19,854 bases of DNA, taken from contig CACXCK010000067.1 of NCBI GenBank assembly GCA_902766135.1, positions 1 to 19,854 on the forward strand, in the 5' to 3' direction. The stretch is from an uncultured Erysipelotrichaceae bacterium. GTDB lineage: Bacteria > Bacillota_I > Bacilli_A > RF39 > UBA660. The notes beneath the pieces are model-generated. The model was not told the DNA's origin and made no database searches. It was given only the letters and a program-made list of their open reading frames with translations. Numbering within the stretch: the first letter of the stretch is position 1; the number at the start of each line of letters is the position of its first letter. This document shows positions 8,451-14,143 of the stretch, in pieces. The position numbers and the translations under genes were made by a program.

Positions 8451-10037
8451 TTAACTAACCAAAGTAGCTCTAAATCTTTCATTGCTACCTGGCAATTGAA
8501 CTAATAATGTAGATTCTAAAGCACTTAAATCAACATTATTTCTTCCTGCCTCAACAACAACTACACCGTCAGTATAATATATCACAGCAAAGTTAACCTC
8601 TACACCATCAGCATATACTTTTAAACTTCTATTATTTGAAAATTGATCATGAGCAATAGCCTTAACAGTAAATGTTTTTTGACTCCAATTAGCTACCAAA
8701 GTAATATTTGCATTAACAGGAGAATTAAAATCAAATGCTTGACCATTTAATGACCACCCAGCAAAATTATAACCAATTTTGGTAGGATTAGCAGGGCTAT
8801 TAGCTTTAGATCCCTTATTAATAGTTTGAGCACCAACAATAGACCCTCCACTCGAATCAAATGAAACAGTTACCTTTTCAGTCACAACAGGTGTATTACT
8901 ATTCCACTTAGCCGTCAAAGTAACATTACTATTGATTGGAGTATTAAAATCAAATATTCCGCCATTTGCTTCCCATCCTGCAAAAGTATATCCAGATCTT
9001 GTTGGATCTTGTGGTTTTGAAGCTCTTCCCCCTTGACTAACAGTTTGACTAGCCACAGAAGAACCACCATTACTATTAAATGAAACAGTATATCTTGTAG
9101 GATTATTATTATTTTGACTTTCCCATCTAGCTGTCAAAGTAACATTACTATTAATTGGTGTATTAAAATCAAATAATCTTCCATTTAGTTCCCAACCAGC
9201 AAATGAATAACCATTTCGCATCGGATCATGTGGTTTTGAAGCACGATCTCCTTTATTAATAATTTGACTAGTTACAAAAGACCCTTCATTAGAATTAAAT
9301 GAAACAGTATATCTTTCAATAGGCGAATTACTATTACTTTCTACCCAATTAGCAACTAATGTAATATCTTCTGTTAATGTATTATTAAAATTGTATTCTT
9401 TACCATCTAAAGTCCATATTGTAAAAGTATAAGTTGTATCTCCAGATGGTTCTTTTGTAGGATTCTCAGGTTTAATTACCTTTTCACCGATTTCAACTTT
9501 CTGACTTTCAATAGAATTACCACCAGCTGTATCAAAAGTAACGGTATAATATTCACCACTTTTGCCCTCACCTTTTTTTCGCCAGATAGCAACTAATTTT
9601 AAATTTTCTGTAATTGGTGTGTCAAAATTAAACTTTTTACCATTAAGTTGCCACTCTACAAACTCATAACCTTCTCTTGGAGACACTGAAGGAATACTTA
9701 ACTTATCACCTTTTTTTACCATTAAAGATGTAGTTTTGCCAGCTTCAAATTCTAAAATTACCTCAGTACTCTTAGGTTTATTAAAGAAAGAATAAAAAGC
9801 AACTACTAAAAGAACCAATAATAATAAAACAATTAATATTAGTTTTTTCTTATTACCCTTTTTACCATCTTTTTTATCATCTTTTTTATCATCTTTTTTA
9901 ATATTATCATTACTAGTATTATTACCAGAATCATTACTTGCAACACTATCAACAGCTTTATTTTCATCATTATTAATGAAACCATTATCAGAGTTCAAGA
10001 ATTCATCAAAATCAAAATCTGTATTCAAATTATTCAT
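8451..10037 (-). CDS. Type II membrane protein with InlB-type repeats
   Basis: The 528-residue protein has an Asn/Asp-rich cytoplasmic N-terminus, a Lys/Asp-rich linker (about 47-65, KKDD units) and one membrane helix (about 66-86). The rest lies outside the cell. The exterior has five tandem 63-70 residue repeats of the Listeria-Bacteroides (InlB B-repeat, Flg_new) type, recognised by repeated YTVSFNSNGG, GYTFAGW, FDFNTPI and NVTLTAKW segments. A unique C-terminal domain of about 75 residues follows. Copies three and four are most alike, suggesting recent duplication. The family is linked to surface structure or adhesion. The downstream GH5 gene starts 9 nt later, so the two are probably one operon of surface proteins. 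Confidence 0.85.
   Translation of the reverse strand: MNNLNTDFDFDEFLNSDNGFINNDENKAVDSVASNDSGNNTSNDNIKKDDKKDDKKDGKKGNKKKLILIVLLLLVLLVVAFYSFFNKPKSTEVILEFEAGKTTSLMVKKGDKLSIPSVSPREGYEFVEWQLNGKKFNFDTPITENLKLVAIWRKKGEGKSGEYYTVTFDTAGGNSIESQKVEIGEKVIKPENPTKEPSGDTTYTFTIWTLDGKEYNFNNTLTEDITLVANWVESNSNSPIERYTVSFNSNEGSFVTSQIINKGDRASKPHDPMRNGYSFAGWELNGRLFDFNTPINSNVTLTARWESQNNNNPTRYTVSFNSNGGSSVASQTVSQGGRASKPQDPTRSGYTFAGWEANGGIFDFNTPINSNVTLTAKWNSNTPVVTEKVTVSFDSSGGSIVGAQTINKGSKANSPANPTKIGYNFAGWSLNGQAFDFNSPVNANITLVANWSQKTFTVKAIAHDQFSNNRSLKVYADGVEVNFAVIYYTDGVVVVEAGRNNVDLSALESTLLVQLPGSNERFRATLVS
9866..9901. repeat. 12-bp tandem repeat coding for KKDD units
   Basis: About three near-identical 12-bp units (plus strand TTTTTTATCATC) lie in the gene for the InlB-repeat protein and encode its Lys-Asp linker just before the membrane helix. 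Because the unit is four codons, gain or loss by slippage would keep the frame and only change linker length. Confidence 0.75.
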
Positions 10038-10075
10038 ACTCTCGCCTACCTCTACTACTATACTCTACAATAATC

Positions 10076-10104
10076 ATTGTATCATCGATTGCTTTTTATT
10101 TCAA
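10076..10104 (-). promoter_or_regulatory. Sigma-A promoter of the InlB-repeat/GH5 operon
   Basis: On the minus strand -35 TTGAAA (10099-10104) and -10 TACAAT (10076-10081) are 17 nt apart. The expected start near 10069 gives a leader of about 30 nt before the ATG at 10037. Confidence 0.75.
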
Positions 10105-10116
10105 CATAATTCACGA

Positions 10117-10428
10117 TTATTTTTTTTGAATTGCCTTATCATATAATTTATACATATACTGCACACTATTTTCCAAATAGAAATAATGAAAAATATAAAG
10201 AATCACAAAAATAATTAACAAGACAAACGGAATTAAAAAAACATACGATATCATTCCTAAAGCCAAAAAGATAATTGCAAAAAGTGCAAAGAAAAAAGTA
10301 ACAATTAAATGAATCAATCGTTCATGTTGGAAAAATTTAATTTTTAATACAAGTTCTTCTACTTCATCTTTACTAAAATTATCCTTTTTTTCAATAGTTT
10401 TTATATACTCATTCATATACATTCTCAT
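10117..10428 (-). CDS. Small two-helix membrane protein, unknown function
   Basis: I do not recognise this 103-residue protein. It has a charged, probably helical N-terminal third (about 1-37, rich in Glu and Lys), two closely spaced hydrophobic segments (about 39-60 and 63-84) and a short charged tail, so it is likely a membrane hairpin with both ends in the cytoplasm. The first in-frame codons are ATG AGA ATG TAT ATG, so a start two or four codons later is possible; no strong Shine-Dalgarno site separates them. It runs divergently from the 69-residue gene, with both promoters probably inside the inverted repeat at 10452-10485. The surface operon starts about 13 nt after its stop. Confidence 0.65.
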   Translation of the reverse strand: MRMYMNEYIKTIEKKDNFSKDEVEELVLKIKFFQHERLIHLIVTFFFALFAIIFLALGMISYVFLIPFVLLIIFVILYIFHYFYLENSVQYMYKLYDKAIQKK

Positions 10429-10451
10429 ATTATCAACTCTTTCTATTATTC

Positions 10452-10485
10452 ATTTTAACACTTTTTATCCAACATATGTTAAAAT
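10452..10485. promoter_or_regulatory. Symmetric divergent promoter region
   Basis: A perfect 9-bp inverted repeat, ATTTTAACA (10452-10460) and TGTTAAAAT (10477-10485), lies between the divergent genes at 10428 and 10505. Each arm contains a -10-like TAAAAT for one direction and a TTAACA -35-like box for the other, at 19 nt spacing. It may be overlapping face-to-face promoters or an operator. Confidence 0.45.
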
Positions 10486-10504
10486 ATTTTCGAGGAGGTA
10501 TTAT

Positions 10505-10714
10505 ATGAAAGAGAAAATTGATAGCATCATCAAAAAGATTAATGAAGATCCATCTTTTAAAGAAAAATTTACTAATGAACCAATCAAAGCAGTTGAAGAA
10601 TTACTAGGAATTGATCTACCAGAAGAACAAATAAACCAAATAATTGATGCTGTTAAAGCTAAACTAAAAACTACCGATGTCGTAGACAAAATAAAAGGAC
10701 TATTTGAAAAATAG
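10505..10714 (+). CDS. Small acidic helical protein, unknown function
   Basis: The 69-residue protein has a clear GAGGAGGT ribosome site before its ATG. It is strongly charged (Lys and Glu/Asp) and predicted almost wholly helical. The segment DPSFKEKFTNEPIKAVEEL followed by GIDLP recalls the N-terminal part of Nif11/NHLP-type RiPP leader peptides and small stand-alone proteins of gut Bacillota. It has no terminal Gly-Gly, no core peptide and no modification enzyme nearby, so a RiPP role is not supported. It is the only plus-strand gene in the left half, with its own promoter region and terminator. Confidence 0.75.
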   Translation: MKEKIDSIIKKINEDPSFKEKFTNEPIKAVEELLGIDLPEEQINQIIDAVKAKLKTTDVVDKIKGLFEK

Positions 10715-10724
10715 TCCTTTATTT
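10694..10724. terminator. Bidirectional terminator
   Basis: AAAGGACTAT (10694-10703) pairs with ATAGTCCTTT (10711-10720), extended by two AT pairs, with short T-rich tracts on both sides. It includes the stop codon of the 69-residue gene and serves the convergent lipoprotein gene too. Confidence 0.8.
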
Positions 10725-11236
10725 TAGTCACAAGTAGCGCCTAAAGAAGTATATAATTTTTTAATACCTTCAACAGTTAGTTCATTATTATCATTAACAT
10801 AAGACTTTAATACGCTATTATCTTCTACATATTTTTTTAAATCCATTGCACTATAGTCAATTGTTGTCGTAGAAACTAGTTCATCTCCAGATCTTACAAT
10901 TTCATAGTCATATCCGCCATAAGCCTCATCTGTTGCTTTATAAGTATCATTTAAAGTAGTTTCAAAAGTATCTAAAATAGCATTATCTTCAGAAGTAACT
11001 TTTTCTTCAGTAACAACTTTCTTAACCACATCATCTTTAGCATATATCTCATATAAAGATTCTAACTTATAACCATTTACTACATCATTGCTTGTTAAAC
11101 TACATTTATAAGTCTTTTCGGTTGCCTCTTGCTTTGGTGTTTCTCCTTGATTTTGAACTTCCTCTTTCTTATCACCACATCCAGAAACTAATACAACCAT
11201 CGAAATAACTAACAAAGATTTTAGTAATTTTTTCAT
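10724..11236 (-). CDS. YehR-like (DUF1307-type) lipoprotein
   Basis: The 170-residue protein has a lipoprotein signal peptide (basic MKKLLK start, hydrophobic stretch, lipobox VSGC with Cys20), so it should be lipid-anchored on the outer face of the membrane. A short charged Gln/Glu/Lys linker follows, then a compact domain with YKCSLTSNDV near its start and GATCD at the very end; the two Cys outside the lipobox (in YKCS and at the C-terminal TCD) could form a disulfide. The pattern resembles DUF1307/YehR lipoproteins, whose function is not established. A strong AAAGGAG site precedes the ATG. It stands alone, between tRNA-Arg and the convergent 69-residue gene. Confidence 0.75.
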   Translation of the reverse strand: MKKLLKSLLVISMVVLVSGCGDKKEEVQNQGETPKQEATEKTYKCSLTSNDVVNGYKLESLYEIYAKDDVVKKVVTEEKVTSEDNAILDTFETTLNDTYKATDEAYGGYDYEIVRSGDELVSTTTIDYSAMDLKKYVEDNSVLKSYVNDNNELTVEGIKKLYTSLGATCD

Positions 11237-11253
11237 AATCTACTCCTTTCTTT

Positions 11254-11280
11254 AATTATTATATTACATATATAATAATT
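11254..11280. repeat. Inverted repeat in the lipoprotein promoter region
   Basis: A perfect 11-bp AT-only inverted repeat (AATTATTATAT, 11254-11264, and ATATAATAATT, 11270-11280) with a 5-nt centre lies upstream of the lipoprotein gene. One arm includes a minus-strand TATAAT (11258-11263) that could be the -10 box. It may be an operator or a chance AT palindrome. Confidence 0.4.
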
Positions 11281-11289
11281 AATCTATAT

Positions 11290-11312
11290 AAAAATAAAGC
11301 CTTGACAGGCTT
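11290..11312 (-). terminator. Terminator of tRNA-Arg
   Basis: On the minus strand AAGCCT and AGGCTT pair across a GTCA loop (11297-11312), followed by TATTTTT. It lies 12 nt past the tRNA CCA end. Confidence 0.8.
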
Positions 11313-11323
11313 AAATACTTAAA

Positions 11324-11398
11324 TGGCGTCCCCTGTAGGAATCGAACCTACAACTAATTCTTAGGAGGAACTTGTAATATCCATTTTACTAAGGGGAC
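11324..11398 (-). tRNA. tRNA-Arg (anticodon CCU)
   Basis: The 75-nt minus-strand sequence folds as a full cloverleaf. The acceptor stem is GTCCCCT with AGGGGAC, and the D arm is closed by GTAA/TTAC. The anticodon stem is AGTTC with GAATT around the loop CTCCTAA, so positions 34-36 are CCU, which reads the Arg codon AGG. The T arm is GTAGG, TTCGATT, CCTAC. The discriminator is G and the CCA tail is encoded. An extended -10 box (TGGTACAAT) lies about 13 nt upstream, and a terminator follows. Confidence 0.95.
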
Positions 11399-11423
11399 AC
11401 AACAGTATTGTACCACAAATAAC

Positions 11424-11448
11424 AAAAAAAGGAAAAAACATTTTTCCT
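11424..11448 (-). terminator. Terminator after the sigF-like gene
   Basis: On the minus strand AGGAAAAA pairs with TTTTTTCCT (11430-11448) across a short loop, followed by a run of seven T. It directly follows the stop codon of the sigma-factor gene and separates it from the tRNA. Confidence 0.75.
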
Positions 11449-12087
11449 CTACTCTAAATAACCTTTTAACTTTTGTAGACTCTTATGCTCTTTTCTAGAT
11501 ACACTAACTTGACTCAAACCTAGAATATTAGCAGTCTCTTGCTGTGTATAGTCATAAAAATAACGATACTTTATAATCTGCTCTTCTTCCTTAGACAGAT
11601 TCATAATTCCACTTTCTATATCTATTTTTCTATTTATATCTATCTCTTTATCTTTGATAATATCATAAATACAATTTCCATCACTATTCTTCTCATCAAG
11701 ACTCATTACTTCTTGTGAAATAGACATAACAGAAACAACTAAGGAATAATCAATTTTTAAATAAAAGGCTATTTCTTCATATGTTGGTACTATCCCTGTT
11801 TTTTCCTTTATAACTTCTCTGGCTAGGGTAATTTTTTTAGCTAATTTTAAGTATTCTTTACTAAGCTTTATTTTTCTTTCTTTATTAACATAATCATACA
11901 TTTCACCAAATATATAATCATATGCATATGTTGAAAATTTAACACTACCATCTCGATAATTTTTTAATGCCTTTAGTATTCCCATTACTCCTGCTTGCAT
12001 TAAATCTTCTTCGCATACATTATAAAATTTTTTGGCTAAATGTTTCATTAAAGGAATATGTTCTTTAATGATTTCCTCAGTAGTCAT
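11449..12087 (-). CDS. sigF: SigF-like RNA polymerase sigma factor
   Basis: The 212-residue sigma-70 family protein has the SigB/SigF/SigG layout. Region 2 includes EDLMQAGVMGILKAL (27-41) and the -10 recognition segment FSTYAYDYIFGEM (51-63). Region 3 starts KIKLSKEYLKLAKKI, and region 4 ends with the helix-turn-helix QETANILGLSQVSVSR (183-198). SQVSVSR closely matches SQVQVSR of Bacillus SigF. SigF directs early forespore transcription. The protein is about 40 residues shorter than B. subtilis SigF, mostly at the N-terminus. The gene lies 14 nt after the SpoIIAA-like gene and downstream of dacF, the B. subtilis order, but spoIIAB, which encodes the kinase and anti-sigma factor, is missing. 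SigG is the main alternative identity. Confidence 0.85.
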   Translation of the reverse strand: MTTEEIIKEHIPLMKHLAKKFYNVCEEDLMQAGVMGILKALKNYRDGSVKFSTYAYDYIFGEMYDYVNKERKIKLSKEYLKLAKKITLAREVIKEKTGIVPTYEEIAFYLKIDYSLVVSVMSISQEVMSLDEKNSDGNCIYDIIKDKEIDINRKIDIESGIMNLSKEEEQIIKYRYFYDYTQQETANILGLSQVSVSRKEHKSLQKLKGYLE

Positions 12088-12101
12088 AAGACCCCTTTCG
12101 T

Positions 12102-12398
12102 TTATTGTATGCGCATACGATATCCCATTAATTCATTTTTTATACTCTGTTTAACATCACAAAGAGTTAGTTTTCCCTTCTGCTTTCTAAGCACCAATTT
12201 CATTTTTAATAAAACGTATTTTCCTTCATAATCAACACGTTTTAATCCACTACAATCGCAAACTAACTCTTTAACTTGTTCTTTCTTGATAAAAGGAATA
12301 ACATAATCATCTATTTTATATACTTCCTTTTTTGTAAGGCACCCTTTCATCATTAAAAATAGAGTTTTATCATTTAAATTCTGACTTAAAATTAGCAT
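12102..12398 (-). CDS. spoIIAA: SpoIIAA-like STAS protein with Ser58 replaced by Glu
   Basis: The 98-residue STAS-domain protein aligns without gaps to the heart of SpoIIAA, the anti-anti-sigma factor that frees SigF from SpoIIAB. The key stretch is VDYEG (55-59), where SpoIIAA has MDSSG. Ser58, the residue SpoIIAB phosphorylates, is Glu here. Downstream, GKLTLCDVKQSIK parallels the GGEMVVCAISPAVK region. It is about 18 residues shorter than B. subtilis SpoIIAA. The ATG follows an AAGGTG site. It sits between dacF (82-nt gap) and the sigma-factor gene (14-nt gap). With no kinase partner in the operon and a fixed acidic residue at the switch site, it probably works differently from classic SpoIIAA or is decaying. 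Confidence 0.75.
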   Translation of the reverse strand: MLILSQNLNDKTLFLMMKGCLTKKEVYKIDDYVIPFIKKEQVKELVCDCSGLKRVDYEGKYVLLKMKLVLRKQKGKLTLCDVKQSIKNELMGYRMRIQ

Positions 12399-12479
12399 CT
12401 AATCACCTTGCCTACTTTAATATAGAGTATTTATTAATATTTTTAAACACCTTCGACAAGATAAGCCAAAAAAACTATT

Positions 12480-13625
12480 CTATTTACCCCCTCCAACTAT
12501 TCTCTTAATATTATTACGCCATAGTCGAAAAAAAGAAGCTTTATTATAATCATTATGAACAACAATATCTAACTCGGTAACCACATTATTATTACTATCC
12601 TTAACAATAGATTTACCAACTACATCATTTGCCTTAATACTACCATTAATATCATTAAGCTCAATTTGAAATGAATACTTTGGCACCTCTTCTCCCTTTC
12701 TTAAAAGTATTTTATAATCATCTTTTAAATATAATTCAATTTCATCATCTAATATTTCAACTCTTTTTTTCTCTAACAAATCATTTCTACCCTTCAAAGA
12801 ATAACTAGCATAATTAGCAAATCCATAATTTAGCATAGCAGTAACATCACTTCTTCTTTTTTCTTCAACAGGCACATTCATCACAACCGCTATTAACCTT
12901 AAATCATTTTTCTTAGCCGTAGCCGTTAAACAATACCCTGCATCACTCGTATACCCAGTTTTGAGTCCATCAACGCCATTATAATAACGTATCAATTTAT
13001 TTGTATTAACAAGCCATATATTGGAACCGTCATTTTTAGTTAAATAATCTTCATAAATACTTGTATATTCTAGTATTTTACTATGTTTAAGTAATTCCGT
13101 CGCCATAATAGCCATATCATAAGCACTACTATAATGATTCTCTGAATCAAGTCCATGTGGATTCTCGAAATGCGTACTCTCTAACCCTAATTCTTTAGCT
13201 TTCTCATTCATTAAACGCACGAATTCCTCGACTGTTCCCGAAATATATTCTGCTAAAGCAACAACCGCGTCATTTCCTGAAGCAATTGCCACTCCTTTTA
13301 ACAAATCATGTACAGAATACTTTTCACCTTGCTGCAAGTATACCTGACTGCCTCCCATCGAAGAAGCATTTTCACTTATTAAAACCTCATCATCTAAAGA
13401 TATTTTTCCACTATCAACTGCTTCCATTACAAGAAGCATACTCATAATTTTAGTCATTGATGCAGGTGGCAATTTTTCTGTTATATTTTTTTCATATATT
13501 ATTTCTAAAGTATCGTAATCAATAAGAATTGCACTCCTGCTATTAGGGGCTAAATCAGTACCTTCTGCACTAGCAATTAATAACCCTAAAAAAAATACCC
13601 AAAAGCCCCAAATGATTTTTTTCAT
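12480..13625 (-). CDS. dacF: D-alanyl-D-alanine carboxypeptidase, DacF/PBP5 type
   Basis: The 381-residue exported enzyme trims the terminal D-Ala from peptidoglycan stem peptides. It has a signal peptide (1 to about 20, ending ASA) and the three S11 active-site motifs: SMTK (Ser56-Lys59), SGN (116-118) and KTG (222-224). A PBP5-type beta-rich C-terminal domain follows (about 275-355), then a short basic, aromatic tail (FFRLWRNNIKRIV) that can lie on the membrane. All catalytic residues are present. The ATG follows an AGAGGTG site. In B. subtilis, dacF stands directly upstream of spoIIAA-spoIIAB-sigF; the same neighbours here support the DacF name over a vegetative DacA. Confidence 0.92.
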   Translation of the reverse strand: MKKIIWGFWVFFLGLLIASAEGTDLAPNSRSAILIDYDTLEIIYEKNITEKLPPASMTKIMSMLLVMEAVDSGKISLDDEVLISENASSMGGSQVYLQQGEKYSVHDLLKGVAIASGNDAVVALAEYISGTVEEFVRLMNEKAKELGLESTHFENPHGLDSENHYSSAYDMAIMATELLKHSKILEYTSIYEDYLTKNDGSNIWLVNTNKLIRYYNGVDGLKTGYTSDAGYCLTATAKKNDLRLIAVVMNVPVEEKRRSDVTAMLNYGFANYASYSLKGRNDLLEKKRVEILDDEIELYLKDDYKILLRKGEEVPKYSFQIELNDINGSIKANDVVGKSIVKDSNNNVVTELDIVVHNDYNKASFFRLWRNNIKRIVGGGK

Positions 13626-13674
13626 AATTCACCTCTATTAAAAAATATGTTTTTATCTTATTTTTAATACAAAA

Positions 13675-13696
13675 TAACGTCACCTAGGTGACGTTA
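13675..13696. terminator. Perfect 22-bp palindrome, probable terminator
   Basis: Two 11-bp arms (TAACGTCACCT and its complement) meet without a gap. On the minus strand the hairpin follows the stop of the third bacteriocin peptide by 3 nt and is followed by ATTTTG, a weak T-tract, so it probably ends the bacteriocin operon. The GC-rich core stands out in this DNA. Confidence 0.65.
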
Positions 13697-13699
13697 CAA

Positions 13700-13864
13700 C
13701 TAACAATAGTTTCTTCTTACACTCCTTGATATAGCACTTCCAATTGCTTGACCAACTCCATAAACAAATTGAAATCCTCTTATAAAAGCACTAATCAAAG
13801 ATGCATTATTCCAAAATGATGCCCCTCCAGATAAGGACATTAATTGCTGACTATTTAAAACCAT
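13700..13864 (-). CDS. Double-glycine bacteriocin precursor, peptide C
   Basis: The 54-residue gene product has the leader MVLNSQQLMSLSGG: Leu at -12, Leu at -7, Leu at -4 and Gly-Gly at -2/-1, the pattern cut by C39 peptidases. The predicted mature peptide (residues 15-54, 40 residues) has no acidic residue, four Arg (29, 47, 50, 51), a GxxxG motif (Gly38-Gly42), aromatic residues near its start (FW, 17-18) and a C-terminal Cys. It resembles pore-forming class IIb bacteriocin subunits. The ATG follows AGAAAGGAGG at ideal spacing, 15 nt after peptide B ends. It is last in the operon, before the palindromic terminator. No homologue is recognised by name. Confidence 0.85.
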   Translation of the reverse strand: MVLNSQQLMSLSGGASFWNNASLISAFIRGFQFVYGVGQAIGSAISRSVRRNYC

Positions 13865-13879
13865 ATATCCTCCTTTCTA

Positions 13880-14014
13880 TTAATGGCACGCTAAAGGCCT
13901 AAAAAGACCATCAACTATACCAGAAACTAGTGTTAAAGCACCAGCAAAAATACCCAAAAAAGCTTTCCATCCACCACCTTGAATCTTTGTAAGTTCATGC
14001 TTGGTTAAAATCAT
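13880..14014 (-). CDS. Double-glycine bacteriocin precursor, peptide B
   Basis: The 44-residue gene product starts with MILTKHELTKIQGG, an almost textbook double-glycine leader: Leu at -12, Glu at -8, Leu at -7, Ile at -4, Gly-Gly at -2/-1. The predicted mature peptide (15-44, 30 residues) is hydrophobic and weakly cationic, with two GxxxG motifs (Gly21-Gly25 and Gly32-Gly36), a Trp at its second position and a single Cys43 next to the C-terminus. The motifs suggest a membrane helix that packs against a partner, as in two-peptide class IIb bacteriocins. The ATG follows AGAAAGGAGG, 15 nt after peptide A ends. Cleavage and export by the upstream C39 transporter is the natural inference. Confidence 0.87.
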   Translation of the reverse strand: MILTKHELTKIQGGGWKAFLGIFAGALTLVSGIVDGLFRPLACH

Positions 14015-14029
14015 ACTTTCCTCCTTTCT

Positions 14030-14143
14030 TTAGTTAAAACGACCAATTGTCCGAAACCAAGATTTCATAAGATGTATTAATATGTAGCCTATACGATACA
14101 ATCCACCACCATTAATCTGTTTCAGAATATCATTACTGAGCAA
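14030..14143 (-). CDS. Double-glycine bacteriocin precursor, peptide A (TTG start)
   Basis: A 37-residue gene starts at TTG (14141-14143), 8 nt after a perfect Shine-Dalgarno site (GAAAGGAGGTGAT) inside the last codons of the transporter gene, overlapping it by 11 nt in another frame. The leader MLSNDILKQINGG has Leu at -12, Leu at -7, Ile at -4 and Gly-Gly at -2/-1. The predicted mature peptide (14-37, 24 residues) has no acidic residue, has three Arg, a Lys and a His, and is rich in aromatic and aliphatic residues, as expected for a membrane-active peptide. The nearby ATG at 14131-14133 closes after three codons, so TTG is the only start that gives this product. Confidence 0.82.
   Translation of the reverse strand: MLSNDILKQINGGGLYRIGYILIHLMKSWFRTIGRFN

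Noticed and set aside
10501..10731. Antisense reading frame opposite the 69-residue gene
   Set aside because: The plus-strand frame has a strong ribosome site and balanced amphipathic sequence; the antisense has neither.
11324..11398. tRNA-Arg as an integration site for a mobile element
   Set aside because: There is no integrase, transposase or repeated tRNA end nearby, and flanking genes look chromosomal.
12399..12479. Hidden gene or remnant between dacF and the STAS gene that might be spoIIAB
   Set aside because: The 81-nt gap is too short and shows no kinase motif; in the known order spoIIAB would lie after spoIIAA, where only 14 nt remain.
14122..14133. An ATG overlapping the exporter stop codon
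   Set aside because: It reaches a stop after three codons, so it is not a gene start; the TTG at 14143 opens the real frame.
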